Part shown: positions 8,881 to 16,971 of the stretch, piece by piece
Position numbering within the stretch: the first letter of the stretch is position 1
How the letters are laid out: the number at the start of each line of letters is the position of its first letter
Assembly: GCF_000526495.1 (NCBI RefSeq)
Contig: NZ_JAGE01000001.1
Coordinates: 3,356,001 to 3,420,000, forward strand
DNA from: Ruminiclostridium josui JCM 17888
GTDB lineage: Bacteria > Bacillota > Clostridia > Acetivibrionales > DSM-1351
DNA length: 64,000 nt
Reading direction: 5' to 3'
Translations under genes and position numbers: made by a program
Notes under the pieces: generated by a model
Seen by the model: only the letters and a program-made list of their open reading frames with translations
What the model was told of the DNA's origin: nothing
The model's database searches: none

Positions 8881-9942
8881 TTGGAAGACTATATACAAAG
8901 AAAGCAAACAAAAAAAATAAGAGTTGGAGATATCTTCATTGGAGGAGATTCTCCAATCTCTGTTCAATCTATGACCAATACCGATACAAGAGATATTAAG
9001 GCTACTATTGACCAGATTAAAAGACTTGAAGAGGCTGGATGTGATATAGTACGATTGGCAATTCTGGATAATGAAGCTGCAACGGCCATAGGTGAGATAA
9101 AAAAGCATGTAAAAATTCCTATTGTTGCTGATATTCATTATGATTACAGACTAGCAATAGAATGTATGAAAAACGGAGTTGATAAAATACGTTTAAATCC
9201 TGGCAATATTGGCGGAAATGACCGGGTCAGGATAGTAGCCGGTATGGCTAAGGAGAGGGGAATTCCTATCAGAATCGGTGTTAATTCTGGTTCAGTTGAG
9301 AAAGGAATTCTAGAGAAATTCGGCGGTGTAACAGCGGAAGGTATGGTGGAAAGTGCATTAGCACACGTTGCTTTGCTGGAAAATGTTGATTTTAATGATA
9401 TAGCTATTTCCATTAAAGCATCTAGTGTACCAATGACAATAGCTGCTTACAGGTTACTTTCTGAAAAATGTTCCTATCCTTTACATGTTGGAGTTACAGA
9501 AGCAGGTACAGTTTATAAAGGAACTATAAAATCAGCAGTTGGCATAGGTTGCCTTCTTGCTGAAGGTATCGGTGACACCATCAGGGTTTCATTAACGGGA
9601 GATCCGGTTGATGAGATAAAAGCAGGAAAGCAGATACTGAAATCTTTGGGAATATTAAGAAAAGGTATAGAGATTGTTTCTTGTCCCACCTGCGGAAGAA
9701 CTCAAGTTAATCTTATAGATATTGCAAACAGTATAGAGCCTTATCTGGAAAAAATGGATAAAAATATCAAAGTAGCAATTATGGGATGTGCCGTAAACGG
9801 ACCAGGAGAAGCAAAGGATGCTGATATAGGTATCGCAGGCGGTATAAATGAGGTTCTGCTGTTTAAGAAAGGTCGTATAGTCAGAAAAATTCCTCAGGAA
9901 AATGTAGTTGAGGAATTAATAAAAGAGATAAGTCAGATGTAG
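8881..9942 (+). CDS. ispG: 4-hydroxy-3-methylbut-2-enyl diphosphate synthase (IspG)
   Basis: Penultimate step of the MEP pathway: reductive ring opening of MEcPP to HMBPP by a [4Fe-4S] enzyme fed by ferredoxin or flavodoxin. The cluster ligands are visible as Cys268 and Cys271 (SCPTCGRTQ) and Cys303 (MGCAVNGPGE), with Glu310 as the fourth ligand known for the family. The N-terminal part is the TIM barrel that starts with VGDIFIGGDSPISVQSMTNT. The 353-residue length matches the bacterial type without the plant insert. The start is TTG 8881, nine bases after the rseP stop, with GGGG just upstream. Confidence 0.96.
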   Translation: MEDYIQRKQTKKIRVGDIFIGGDSPISVQSMTNTDTRDIKATIDQIKRLEEAGCDIVRLAILDNEAATAIGEIKKHVKIPIVADIHYDYRLAIECMKNGVDKIRLNPGNIGGNDRVRIVAGMAKERGIPIRIGVNSGSVEKGILEKFGGVTAEGMVESALAHVALLENVDFNDIAISIKASSVPMTIAAYRLLSEKCSYPLHVGVTEAGTVYKGTIKSAVGIGCLLAEGIGDTIRVSLTGDPVDEIKAGKQILKSLGILRKGIEIVSCPTCGRTQVNLIDIANSIEPYLEKMDKNIKVAIMGCAVNGPGEAKDADIGIAGGINEVLLFKKGRIVRKIPQENVVEELIKEISQM

Positions 9943-10017
9943 TTTGGTGCCAGATTAAAAGCATATATTCAACATAAATACAAGGCACAAAAGATTTATA
10001 TAAAATGGGGTCAAGCT

Positions 10018-13000
10018 ATGGACAGTGCAAATAATACAAATAGATTTTTATGTGATTTATTCCCCGATGAAATGGATTTTGACGGGGAATTTTCTACGCT
10101 AAAGCATTTAAAAGTAGAAAGAATGAGTGTTTTCATAAAGACAAGCAAGATTGAAATACATACTATAAGTTCAGATATTGTGAGTATTGCTCTTGTTATG
10201 AAAGCAGAAGAATGTCTCAGGCAAAAGCTTGGAGCACCAAATCTTACTTTAATAGTAAAATGCAGCAGGAATTGCAGCATAGAGGAGTACCTGAGCACCA
10301 TGTGGAATGAGCTTATTCAGATGCTTACTGCAAAGGTTGCCTTGTGCAGGGGTATTCTTCCTGGCTCAAAATATGAGGTTTCAGGTAACAAAATACTAAT
10401 AAAACTGATGACAACAGGCTCTGATATTCTAAAATCACAAAACTGCCATTTGATGTTAGAACAGCATATTAAGGATACTATTTGCCAAAGTGTAAAGGTT
10501 GAATTTTGTGATATGCATGTAGACCATGCAATAATGGAGGAGTATGTTGCAGAAAAGGTTAAGAATGAGGCAAAAGTAGTTAGTTCTGCAATAATTGCTC
10601 CTCCTCCAGAGCAAAAACAGAAAAAGCAGGAGTTTAAGTCAAATGGCTCTGGAGAAAGAGGTGTTATTACAGGAAAGCCTTTTACAGATAGTATTATGAA
10701 GATATCCGAAGTAACACCAGATTCAGGAAAAGTTGCCATAACAGGTGAGGTTTTCAGAACAGAATCTAGGGAAATCAGAGGCGGCAAATTCATTTACATA
10801 TTTGATGTTACAGATTATACCAGTTCTGTTACTGTAAAAATGTTTGTTGAAAAGAAGGATTTCGCTAATATTTCAGAGAGAATAACAGAAGGAGTTTGCT
10901 TACGCATACGTGGTGATGCCCAGTATGACAAATTTTCAAAAGAGCTTGCCATAATGGCATATGACATTACTGAAACAGAAAAGGAAATAAGGCATGACGA
11001 TGCAGAGGAAAAGCGTGTTGAACTTCACCTCCATACTCAAATGAGTTCAATGGACGGAGTAACTCCAGTAAAAGATTTGGTAAAACGTGCTGCTCAATGG
11101 GGACACAAGGCAATAGCCATAACAGACCACGGTGTAGTTCAAGCATATCCTGATGCCTACGCTGCATCTAAGAAGAACAATATTAAGGTCATTTACGGAC
11201 TTGAATGTTATCTTCTGGATGATAATACACCTATAGTATATGATATAAAAGAACATTCTCTGGAAGATGATTTTGTTGTATTCGATATAGAAACAACAGG
11301 TTTAAACCCTCAGCAGGATAGAATTACAGAAATCGGAGCTGTCAAGGTCAGAAACGGGCAGGTTGTGGATAGGTTTAGTGCTTTTGTCAATCCTGGCGTA
11401 CCTATTCCAAGCTTTATAGTTAAGCTGACAGGTATTACTGAGGATATGGTAAAGGATGCCCCTCCAATTGAACAGGTTTTGAATGAGTTTATGGAATTTA
11501 TTCAAGGGAGTGTTCTAGTTGCCCACAATGCAAACTTTGATGTTGGATTTATAAAGCACAATGCAAAATTAATGGGAGAAAAGATTAAAAACCCATATAT
11601 AGATACATTGGAGCTTTGTAGAAAAATGTTTCCGGAACTTGGCAAGTACAAGCTCAATATTGTTGCAAAGCATTTGAAAATTGAATTGGAAAATCATCAC
11701 AGAGCAGTTGATGATTCAATGGCTACTGCAAAAATATTTATACATTGTATAAAAATGCTTAAAGAAAAGGGCTGTAAAAGCATAAGGGATATAGAGAATG
11801 CATTTGATGGGGAGATAAACCTTAAAGGAACTTCCTATCATGCCATTATTTTGGTAAAGAATAAGGTGGGACTTAAAAATCTTTATAAAATAGTTTCCCA
11901 ATCTCATTTGAAGTACTTTTATAAAAAGCCTAGAGTACCTAAAAAACTTCTTATGGAATATAGAGAAGGACTTATTCTGGGAAGTGCATGTGAAGCAGGG
12001 GAGTTATATAGAGCTATATTAAATAATAAGAGTGAAGATGAAATTTCCAAAATAGTACGCTTTTACGATTATTTGGAAATTCAGCCCTTGGGAAACAATC
12101 AGTTTTTAATTAATAATGGTAAGGTTTCATCCCAAGAAGAATTAAAGAAAATCAACAAAAAAATTATAAGACTTGGAGAACGGCATAGAAAGCCAGTGGT
12201 TGCTACCTGTGATGTTCACTTTATGGACCCAAGGGATGAAGTGTTCAGAAGAATACTAATGGCAGGACAAGGGTATACCGATGCGGATAACCAAGCACCA
12301 CTTTATTTAAGAACCACTGAAGAAATGCTTGAGGAGTTCAGCTATCTGGGTGAAGAAAAAGCCCGGGAAGTGGTAATAGAAAACACAAATCTTATTGCTG
12401 ATATGATTGAAAGCATCGCCCCGGTACTTGAGGGAACATATCCTCCGAATATAGAGGGTGCGGAGCAGGACATAGAGAATATGGCAATGAGCCGTGCAAA
12501 AGAAATTTATGGAGAAGAATTGCCAGAGGTTGTGGCTCAAAGGCTTGAAAAAGAGTTGAATTCCATTATAAAAAATGGGTTTGCTGTTATGTATCTCATA
12601 GCACAAAAACTGGTTTCAAAGTCTCTAAGTGACGGATACTTGGTTGGCTCAAGAGGATCTGTCGGATCATCTTTTGTAGCAAATATGTCGGGCATAACAG
12701 AAGTTAATTCCTTGCAGCCTCATTATGTATGTGAAAAGTGCAAATATTCTGAATTCATTCTTGACGGTACCTATGACTGCGGGTTTGATATGCCAGAAAA
12801 GGATTGTCCTAATTGTGGCAATAAGCTTAAAAAAGACGGTTATGATATTCCTTTTGAAACTTTCCTTGGCTTTGACGGTGACAAGGAGCCTGATATTGAC
12901 TTGAACTTTTCAGGGGATTATCAGCCTGTAGCACATAAATATACAGAAGAACTTTTTGGAGAGGGCTATGTATTCAGGGCAGGTACAATAGCATCAGTTG

Positions 13001-14310
13001 CCGAAAAGACTGCATATGGATATGTCAAGAATTATCTTGACGAAAGAGGAATAGTGGTAACAAACGCTGAAATAAACAGGTTGGTAAAAGGATGTACAGG
13101 TATAAAGAGAACTACAGGACAGCATCCTGGCGGAATAATGATAGTACCCAAGGATAAGGAAATATTTGATTTTTCACCAATACAGCGTCCTGCGGATGAC
13201 ACCCAATCAGAAATAGTAACTACACACTTTGACTACCATTTTCTTCATGGAAGTATACTAAAGCTTGATATTCTGGGCCATGATGATCCTACGGTAATCA
13301 GAATGCTTGAAGATTTAACAGGAGTGGATGCCAGAACAATTCCTATAGGTGAGGAAAAAACCATGAGTTTGTTCAGCAGCACTGAAGCACTTGGTGTGAA
13401 ACCTGAAGATATAGGAAGTGAGACAGGAACTTTTGCTATTCCAGAGTTCGGAACAAAGTTTGTAAGACAAATGCTTCTAGACACAAAACCCCAATCCTTT
13501 TCTGAATTGATTAGGATATCAGGACTTTCACATGGTACTGATGTTTGGCTTAATAATGCTCAGGATTTAATCAGAGATGGAATCACCACTCTATCACAGA
13601 GTATATGCTGTCGTGACGATATAATGATTTACTTGATGCACGCAGGATTACCCCCAAAAACTGCCTTCAAGATAATGGAGGATGTACGTAAGGGGAAAGG
13701 TGTAAAAGACGAGTATGAGGCAATAATGAAAGAAAATAACGTTCCTGATTGGTATATTCAGTCATGTAAAAAAATAAAGTACATGTTCCCCAAGGCCCAT
13801 GCTGCTGCGTATGTTATGATGGCGTTCAGAATAGCCTGGTTCAAGGTATACTATCCTGAGGCATTCTATGCAACATACTTTACGGTAAGAGCTGATGATT
13901 TTGATGCTGAAATGATGGCTCACGGTCAGGACAAGGTAAGAAATAAAATAAAGGAATTTGAAATGAAGGGTAATAATATTACTACAAAAGAGAAAAATGT
14001 TCTTACTATACTTGAAGTTGTAAATGAAATGTACGCAAGAGGGATAAATTTTCTTCCGATAGATTTATATCGTTCAGAAGCGACAAAATTTATAATTGAA
14101 GATAAAAGTATAAGGCCTCCTTTGAATGCACTTCAGGGTCTGGGAGGGGCTGCGGCACAGAACATTGTTGATGCCCGTAAAAACGGAGAATTCCTGTCTA
14201 TTGACGAGCTTAGGACTAAGGCAAAAATCAGTAAATCCGTTATTGAAATTCTGGAAAGAAATAACGTACTGGAAGGAATGCCGGAGAGTAATCAGCTTTG
14301 TTTGTTTTAG
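10018..14310 (+). CDS. polC: DNA polymerase III alpha subunit, PolC type
   Basis: Replicative polymerase of Firmicutes with its own proofreading exonuclease. In the 1430 residues I see an N-terminal domain (1-215), an OB fold (about 225-330), a PHP domain beginning VELHLHTQMSSMDG at 334, and the DnaQ-like 3'-5' exonuclease inserted into it: FDIETTGL with catalytic Asp423 and Glu425, ending near HHRAVDDS. A four-cysteine zinc site (CEKCK ... CPNCG, about 905-942) precedes the polymerase core, whose catalytic aspartates are in PDIDLNF (Asp959, Asp961). GQHPGGIM and the KAHAAAY region are also typical. ATG 10018 follows a GGGGTC site. It ends the uppS-to-ispG block; a new promoter follows. Confidence 0.98.
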   Translation: MDSANNTNRFLCDLFPDEMDFDGEFSTLKHLKVERMSVFIKTSKIEIHTISSDIVSIALVMKAEECLRQKLGAPNLTLIVKCSRNCSIEEYLSTMWNELIQMLTAKVALCRGILPGSKYEVSGNKILIKLMTTGSDILKSQNCHLMLEQHIKDTICQSVKVEFCDMHVDHAIMEEYVAEKVKNEAKVVSSAIIAPPPEQKQKKQEFKSNGSGERGVITGKPFTDSIMKISEVTPDSGKVAITGEVFRTESREIRGGKFIYIFDVTDYTSSVTVKMFVEKKDFANISERITEGVCLRIRGDAQYDKFSKELAIMAYDITETEKEIRHDDAEEKRVELHLHTQMSSMDGVTPVKDLVKRAAQWGHKAIAITDHGVVQAYPDAYAASKKNNIKVIYGLECYLLDDNTPIVYDIKEHSLEDDFVVFDIETTGLNPQQDRITEIGAVKVRNGQVVDRFSAFVNPGVPIPSFIVKLTGITEDMVKDAPPIEQVLNEFMEFIQGSVLVAHNANFDVGFIKHNAKLMGEKIKNPYIDTLELCRKMFPELGKYKLNIVAKHLKIELENHHRAVDDSMATAKIFIHCIKMLKEKGCKSIRDIENAFDGEINLKGTSYHAIILVKNKVGLKNLYKIVSQSHLKYFYKKPRVPKKLLMEYREGLILGSACEAGELYRAILNNKSEDEISKIVRFYDYLEIQPLGNNQFLINNGKVSSQEELKKINKKIIRLGERHRKPVVATCDVHFMDPRDEVFRRILMAGQGYTDADNQAPLYLRTTEEMLEEFSYLGEEKAREVVIENTNLIADMIESIAPVLEGTYPPNIEGAEQDIENMAMSRAKEIYGEELPEVVAQRLEKELNSIIKNGFAVMYLIAQKLVSKSLSDGYLVGSRGSVGSSFVANMSGITEVNSLQPHYVCEKCKYSEFILDGTYDCGFDMPEKDCPNCGNKLKKDGYDIPFETFLGFDGDKEPDIDLNFSGDYQPVAHKYTEELFGEGYVFRAGTIASVAEKTAYGYVKNYLDERGIVVTNAEINRLVKGCTGIKRTTGQHPGGIMIVPKDKEIFDFSPIQRPADDTQSEIVTTHFDYHFLHGSILKLDILGHDDPTVIRMLEDLTGVDARTIPIGEEKTMSLFSSTEALGVKPEDIGSETGTFAIPEFGTKFVRQMLLDTKPQSFSELIRISGLSHGTDVWLNNAQDLIRDGITTLSQSICCRDDIMIYLMHAGLPPKTAFKIMEDVRKGKGVKDEYEAIMKENNVPDWYIQSCKKIKYMFPKAHAAAYVMMAFRIAWFKVYYPEAFYATYFTVRADDFDAEMMAHGQDKVRNKIKEFEMKGNNITTKEKNVLTILEVVNEMYARGINFLPIDLYRSEATKFIIEDKSIRPPLNALQGLGGAAAQNIVDARKNGEFLSIDELRTKAKISKSVIEILERNNVLEGMPESNQLCLF

Positions 14311-14371
14311 TAATCAAATATAAAAAGTACTTTAAAATATAAGCAATTTTTTATAAAACAGCAATAAACTG

Positions 14372-14400
14372 TTGATAATTAGATATAATAGTGATATAAT
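14372..14400 (+). promoter_or_regulatory. Strong sigma-A type promoter for the rimP-nusA-infB operon
   Basis: TTGATA (14372-14377), a 17-base spacer and a perfect TATAAT (14395-14400). Transcription would begin near 14407, leaving a leader of about 260 nt before rimP. Confidence 0.8.
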
Positions 14401-14411
14401 ACACTAGGATA

Positions 14412-14485
14412 GAGGTTTAATAGACTTGACTACCGAGAGTGGGAAATCCCACTCTTTATTGTTTATCCGAACTCTATTAGGTCTT
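14412..14485 (+). ncRNA. Structured rimP leader, domain 1 (closing stem plus terminator-like hairpin)
   Basis: Bases 14412-14424 pair with 14473-14485 in an uninterrupted 13-bp stem (four G-U pairs). Inside lies a second, perfect 8-bp hairpin AGAGTGGG, loop AAAT, CCCACTCT (14436-14455) followed by TTATTGTTTAT. The inner hairpin could act as an attenuator of the nusA operon. The domain starts about five bases after the predicted transcription start. I do not recognise a named RNA family. Confidence 0.55.
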
Positions 14486-14530
14486 AAAATAGTATAACTG
14501 GGTAAACTTATAACAAGGGCAGTAAGCTGT

Positions 14531-14632
14531 CTGGTTCATGTTGAAATAATTACAAGGGCACTTATAGTGCCTACGTTTTTGTGTTTCAAAAATTTGTGCC
14601 ATTAAATATAGAAAGAGGCAACACTGAACCGG
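14531..14632 (+). ncRNA. Structured rimP leader, domain 2 (closing stem plus hairpin with T run)
   Basis: CTGGTTCATGTTG (14531-14543) pairs with 14619-14632 as 13 bp with one bulged C. It encloses GGGCACT, loop TAT, AGTGCCT (14556-14572), followed by ACGTTTTT, which looks like an intrinsic terminator. The 3' arm of that hairpin (14568-14576) can alternatively pair with the rimP ribosome-binding site ACGGAGGCA (14648-14656) in 8 of 9 positions. The whole 14311-14665 interval contains no gene; it holds the promoter and these two domains. Confidence 0.5.
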
Positions 14633-14665
14633 TCTTAAACCCTAACTACGGAGGCAGAAAAAAAC

Positions 14666-15124
14666 ATGAAGAAAAATATTCAGCAAACTATAACAGAGCT
14701 TGTATCACCGGTCGTAGAAAATTTAAACTATGAGTTGGTGGATGTTGAGTATATTAAAGAAGGTGCCAACTGGTACTTGAGAGTTTATATCGACAAGCCC
14801 GGCGGTATCAGTATTGATGATTGTCAGGCAGTTAGCGAACAGATAAGTGATTTACTTGACAAAAACGATCCTATTGATCAGAGCTATTATTTAGAGGTAT
14901 CTTCACCAGGCCTTGACAGACCATTGAAAACAGAGAAAGACTTTACTAAATATAAGGGAGAACTTGTTGAAGTAAAGGTTTTTCAACCTATAGACGGCAA
15001 AAAAGTATTTGAAGGCGAATTGGTTGGCTTAAAGGATAATTTTATTGTGATTAATCAAGATGGCCACGATGTCCAGTTTGAAAGAGACAAGGTTGCTATA
15101 GTAAAAAGGGTTATTAAATTTTAA
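14666..15124 (+). CDS. rimP: Ribosome maturation factor RimP
   Basis: Assists maturation of the 30S subunit. The 152-residue protein has the two-domain layout of the family: an N-terminal alpha/beta domain (about 1-85, with LVDVEYIKEGANWYLRVYID and the SPGLDRPL motif near 77-84) and a C-terminal Sm-like beta domain (about 90-152). ATG 14666 has CGGAGG at 14649-14654. It is the first gene of the rimP-nusA-ylxR-ylxQ-infB operon and is translated from the structured leader described upstream. Confidence 0.95.
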   Translation: MKKNIQQTITELVSPVVENLNYELVDVEYIKEGANWYLRVYIDKPGGISIDDCQAVSEQISDLLDKNDPIDQSYYLEVSSPGLDRPLKTEKDFTKYKGELVEVKVFQPIDGKKVFEGELVGLKDNFIVINQDGHDVQFERDKVAIVKRVIKF

Positions 15125-15157
15125 ATATTTGATTAGTAAACGGAGGTTGACAAGAAG

Positions 15158-16306
15158 ATGAGCGCTGAGTTGATATTAGCTCTTGAACAGCTGGAAAAGG
15201 AAAAAGGAATCAAGAAGGAAATAATTATTGAGGCTATTGAAGCTGCACTTATTTCTGCATATAAGAAAAACTTTGGTTCAGCAATGAATGTTAAAGTCAA
15301 TATAGATAGGGTAACAGGGGATGTAAAAGTATTTGCACTCAGGAAAGTTGCTGAAAATCCTGATGTTGAGGCAATGGATATATCCGTTGGGGAGGCTGCA
15401 AAGCTTAATCCTACACTTGAAATAGGGGACTACGTTGAATTGGAAGTAACTCCAAGGTCCTTTGGTAGAATAGCTGCCCAAACAGCTAAACAGGTAGTTG
15501 TTCAAAAACTGAGAGAAGCAGAAAGAGGAATTATTTACGATGAGTTTTATAATAAGGAAAGCGACATTGTAACGGGAATAATTCAAAGGATAGAAAAGAG
15601 AAATGTAATAGTAGACCTTGGTAAAACTGAAGCAGTTCTTGGACCTACTGAACAGACTCCCGGTGAAGAATACAGATTCAATGAACGTTTGAAGTCCTAC
15701 ATTGTAGAGGTTAAAAAGACTACAAAAGGTCCTCAGATTATGATTTCAAGAACACATCCAGGCCTTGTAAAAAGGCTTTTTGAATTAGAAGTGCCTGAAA
15801 TACATGATGGTACTGTTGAAATAAAAAGTATCTCAAGAGAGCCGGGTTCAAGGACTAAAATAGCTGTGTACTCTAAAGATGAAAATGTAGACCCTGTTGG
15901 AGCTTGTGTAGGACAAAAGGGTACCAGAGTTCAGGCTATAGTTGATGAACTCAGAGGCGAAAAAATTGATATCATTAAATGGAGTAACGATCCAAAAGAT
16001 TATATATCAAGCAGCTTAAGTCCTGCTAAGGTCGTAAGGGTAGACGTGGACGAGGATGAAAAGTCTGCAAAAGTTGTGGTTCCTGACTATCAGCTTTCAT
16101 TAGCTATAGGAAAGGAAGGCCAGAATGCAAGGCTTGCTGCAAAGCTTACTGGTTGGAAAATTGATATAAAAAGTGAATCCCAACTGAGACAGTCAATTGA
16201 GAAACAACTCTTTGACGATAGTATAAACAGTGGCTTTTTTGACGAAACAGATACAGACAGTATAAATTATGATAATAATGACCATGAAGATTTTACGATT
16301 GAATGA
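15158..16306 (+). CDS. nusA: Transcription termination/antitermination factor NusA
   Basis: Binds RNA polymerase and controls pausing, intrinsic termination and coupling to translation. 382 residues: N-terminal polymerase-binding domain (1-about 125), S1 domain starting near ESDIVTGIIQRIEKR (about 133-200), then two KH domains with GxxG-like motifs VGQKGTRVQ and IGKEGQNARLA (about 200-345), and an acidic Asp/Asn-rich tail of about 30 residues instead of the proteobacterial AR repeats. ATG 15158 is preceded by CGGAGG. NusA is known in some bacteria to act on its own operon leader; the hairpins upstream of rimP make this plausible here. Confidence 0.97.
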   Translation: MSAELILALEQLEKEKGIKKEIIIEAIEAALISAYKKNFGSAMNVKVNIDRVTGDVKVFALRKVAENPDVEAMDISVGEAAKLNPTLEIGDYVELEVTPRSFGRIAAQTAKQVVVQKLREAERGIIYDEFYNKESDIVTGIIQRIEKRNVIVDLGKTEAVLGPTEQTPGEEYRFNERLKSYIVEVKKTTKGPQIMISRTHPGLVKRLFELEVPEIHDGTVEIKSISREPGSRTKIAVYSKDENVDPVGACVGQKGTRVQAIVDELRGEKIDIIKWSNDPKDYISSSLSPAKVVRVDVDEDEKSAKVVVPDYQLSLAIGKEGQNARLAAKLTGWKIDIKSESQLRQSIEKQLFDDSINSGFFDETDTDSINYDNNDHEDFTIE

Positions 16307-16367
16307 CCCTTTACCACCTTTAGGGGAATTTTGAGATATTAAACTAAAATATGGAAGGTGTGGATGG

Positions 16368-16640
16368 ATGAAGCAAAAAAGGATTCCATTGCGTATGTGC
16401 CTTGGCTGTAAGGAAATGAGGCCAAAGAGGGAATTAATACGCGTGGTAAAAAATAATGAGGGAGAAATCAGTATTGATCTCGTTGGTAAAAAGCCTGGCA
16501 GAGGTGCATACATATGCAGAAGTGCCCATTGTCTTGAACAGGCGATTAAGGCTAAAAGACTGGAAAAGGCTTTTGAGACTACAATTGACATGGACATTTA
16601 TGATAATCTAAAAAACCAATTGGAGGAAAACGATGGATAA
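16368..16640 (+). CDS. ylxR: YlxR family RNA-binding protein (DUF448, RnpM)
   Basis: Small basic protein of 90 residues with the family pattern RMCLGCKEMRPKRELIRVV at 8-26 and GRGAYICRSAHCLEQA near 44-59, including the conserved cysteines. Its gene is almost always placed between nusA and infB. Homologues bind RNA, and in B. subtilis a role in modulating RNase P has been reported; here that is only family knowledge. ATG 16368 lies after GGAAGGTGTGG. Its last eight bases overlap the start of the L7Ae-like gene, indicating coupled translation. Confidence 0.93.
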   Translation: MKQKRIPLRMCLGCKEMRPKRELIRVVKNNEGEISIDLVGKKPGRGAYICRSAHCLEQAIKAKRLEKAFETTIDMDIYDNLKNQLEENDG

Positions 16641-16971
16641 GGTTTATTCCTTATTAGGACTTGCAAAGAAGGCAGGTCAGCTGTTATCAGGCGATGAAAC
16701 CTGTGAAAGGACAATAAAGTCTGGAAAAGCTGAACTTGTTGTCGTTGCAAAGGATGCTTCTGAAAACACGAAGGACAAATTTAAAAGTATGTGTAATTAC
16801 CACTCTGTTCCGTACAGGGAGTATGGACTAAAGCTTGAAATTGGCAAGTATACGGGCAAAGATTTAAGAGCGGTAGTTTCAATTATATCAAAAGATTTTA
16901 AAAATGGCCTTCTTAAATTAATAGATAATTCAACAAACGAAACAGGGGGTGAAGGTTTTGGAAAAAGCTAG
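16633..16971 (+). CDS. ylxQ: L7Ae/L30e-type ribosomal protein homologue (YlxQ)
   Basis: 112-residue member of the L7Ae/L30e/Gadd45 fold that binds kink-turn RNA. The stretch [20 protein letters not shown] at 6-25 is the family N-terminus, and [15 protein letters not shown] near 38-52 is the kink-turn recognition region. The start overlaps the ylxR stop by eight bases, with a GGAGG site inside ylxR. The end overlaps the likely TTG start of infB by 14 bases. The exact role on the ribosome is unknown. Confidence 0.9.
   Translation: MDKVYSLLGLAKKAGQLLSGDETCERTIKSGKAELVVVAKDASENTKDKFKSMCNYHSVPYREYGLKLEIGKYTGKDLRAVVSIISKDFKNGLLKLIDNSTNETGGEGFGKS

Noticed and set aside
10317-10793. 158-codon minus-strand open frame opposite polC
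   Set aside because: Shadow of the polC coding strand; no start signal.
14407-14665. T-box or known metabolite riboswitch before rimP
   Set aside because: No T-box core or any riboswitch consensus I can recognise; kept as an unassigned structured leader.
16307-16367. CCCT...AGGG inverted repeat between nusA and ylxR as an attenuator
   Set aside because: Only four base pairs with an 11-base loop and no T tract.
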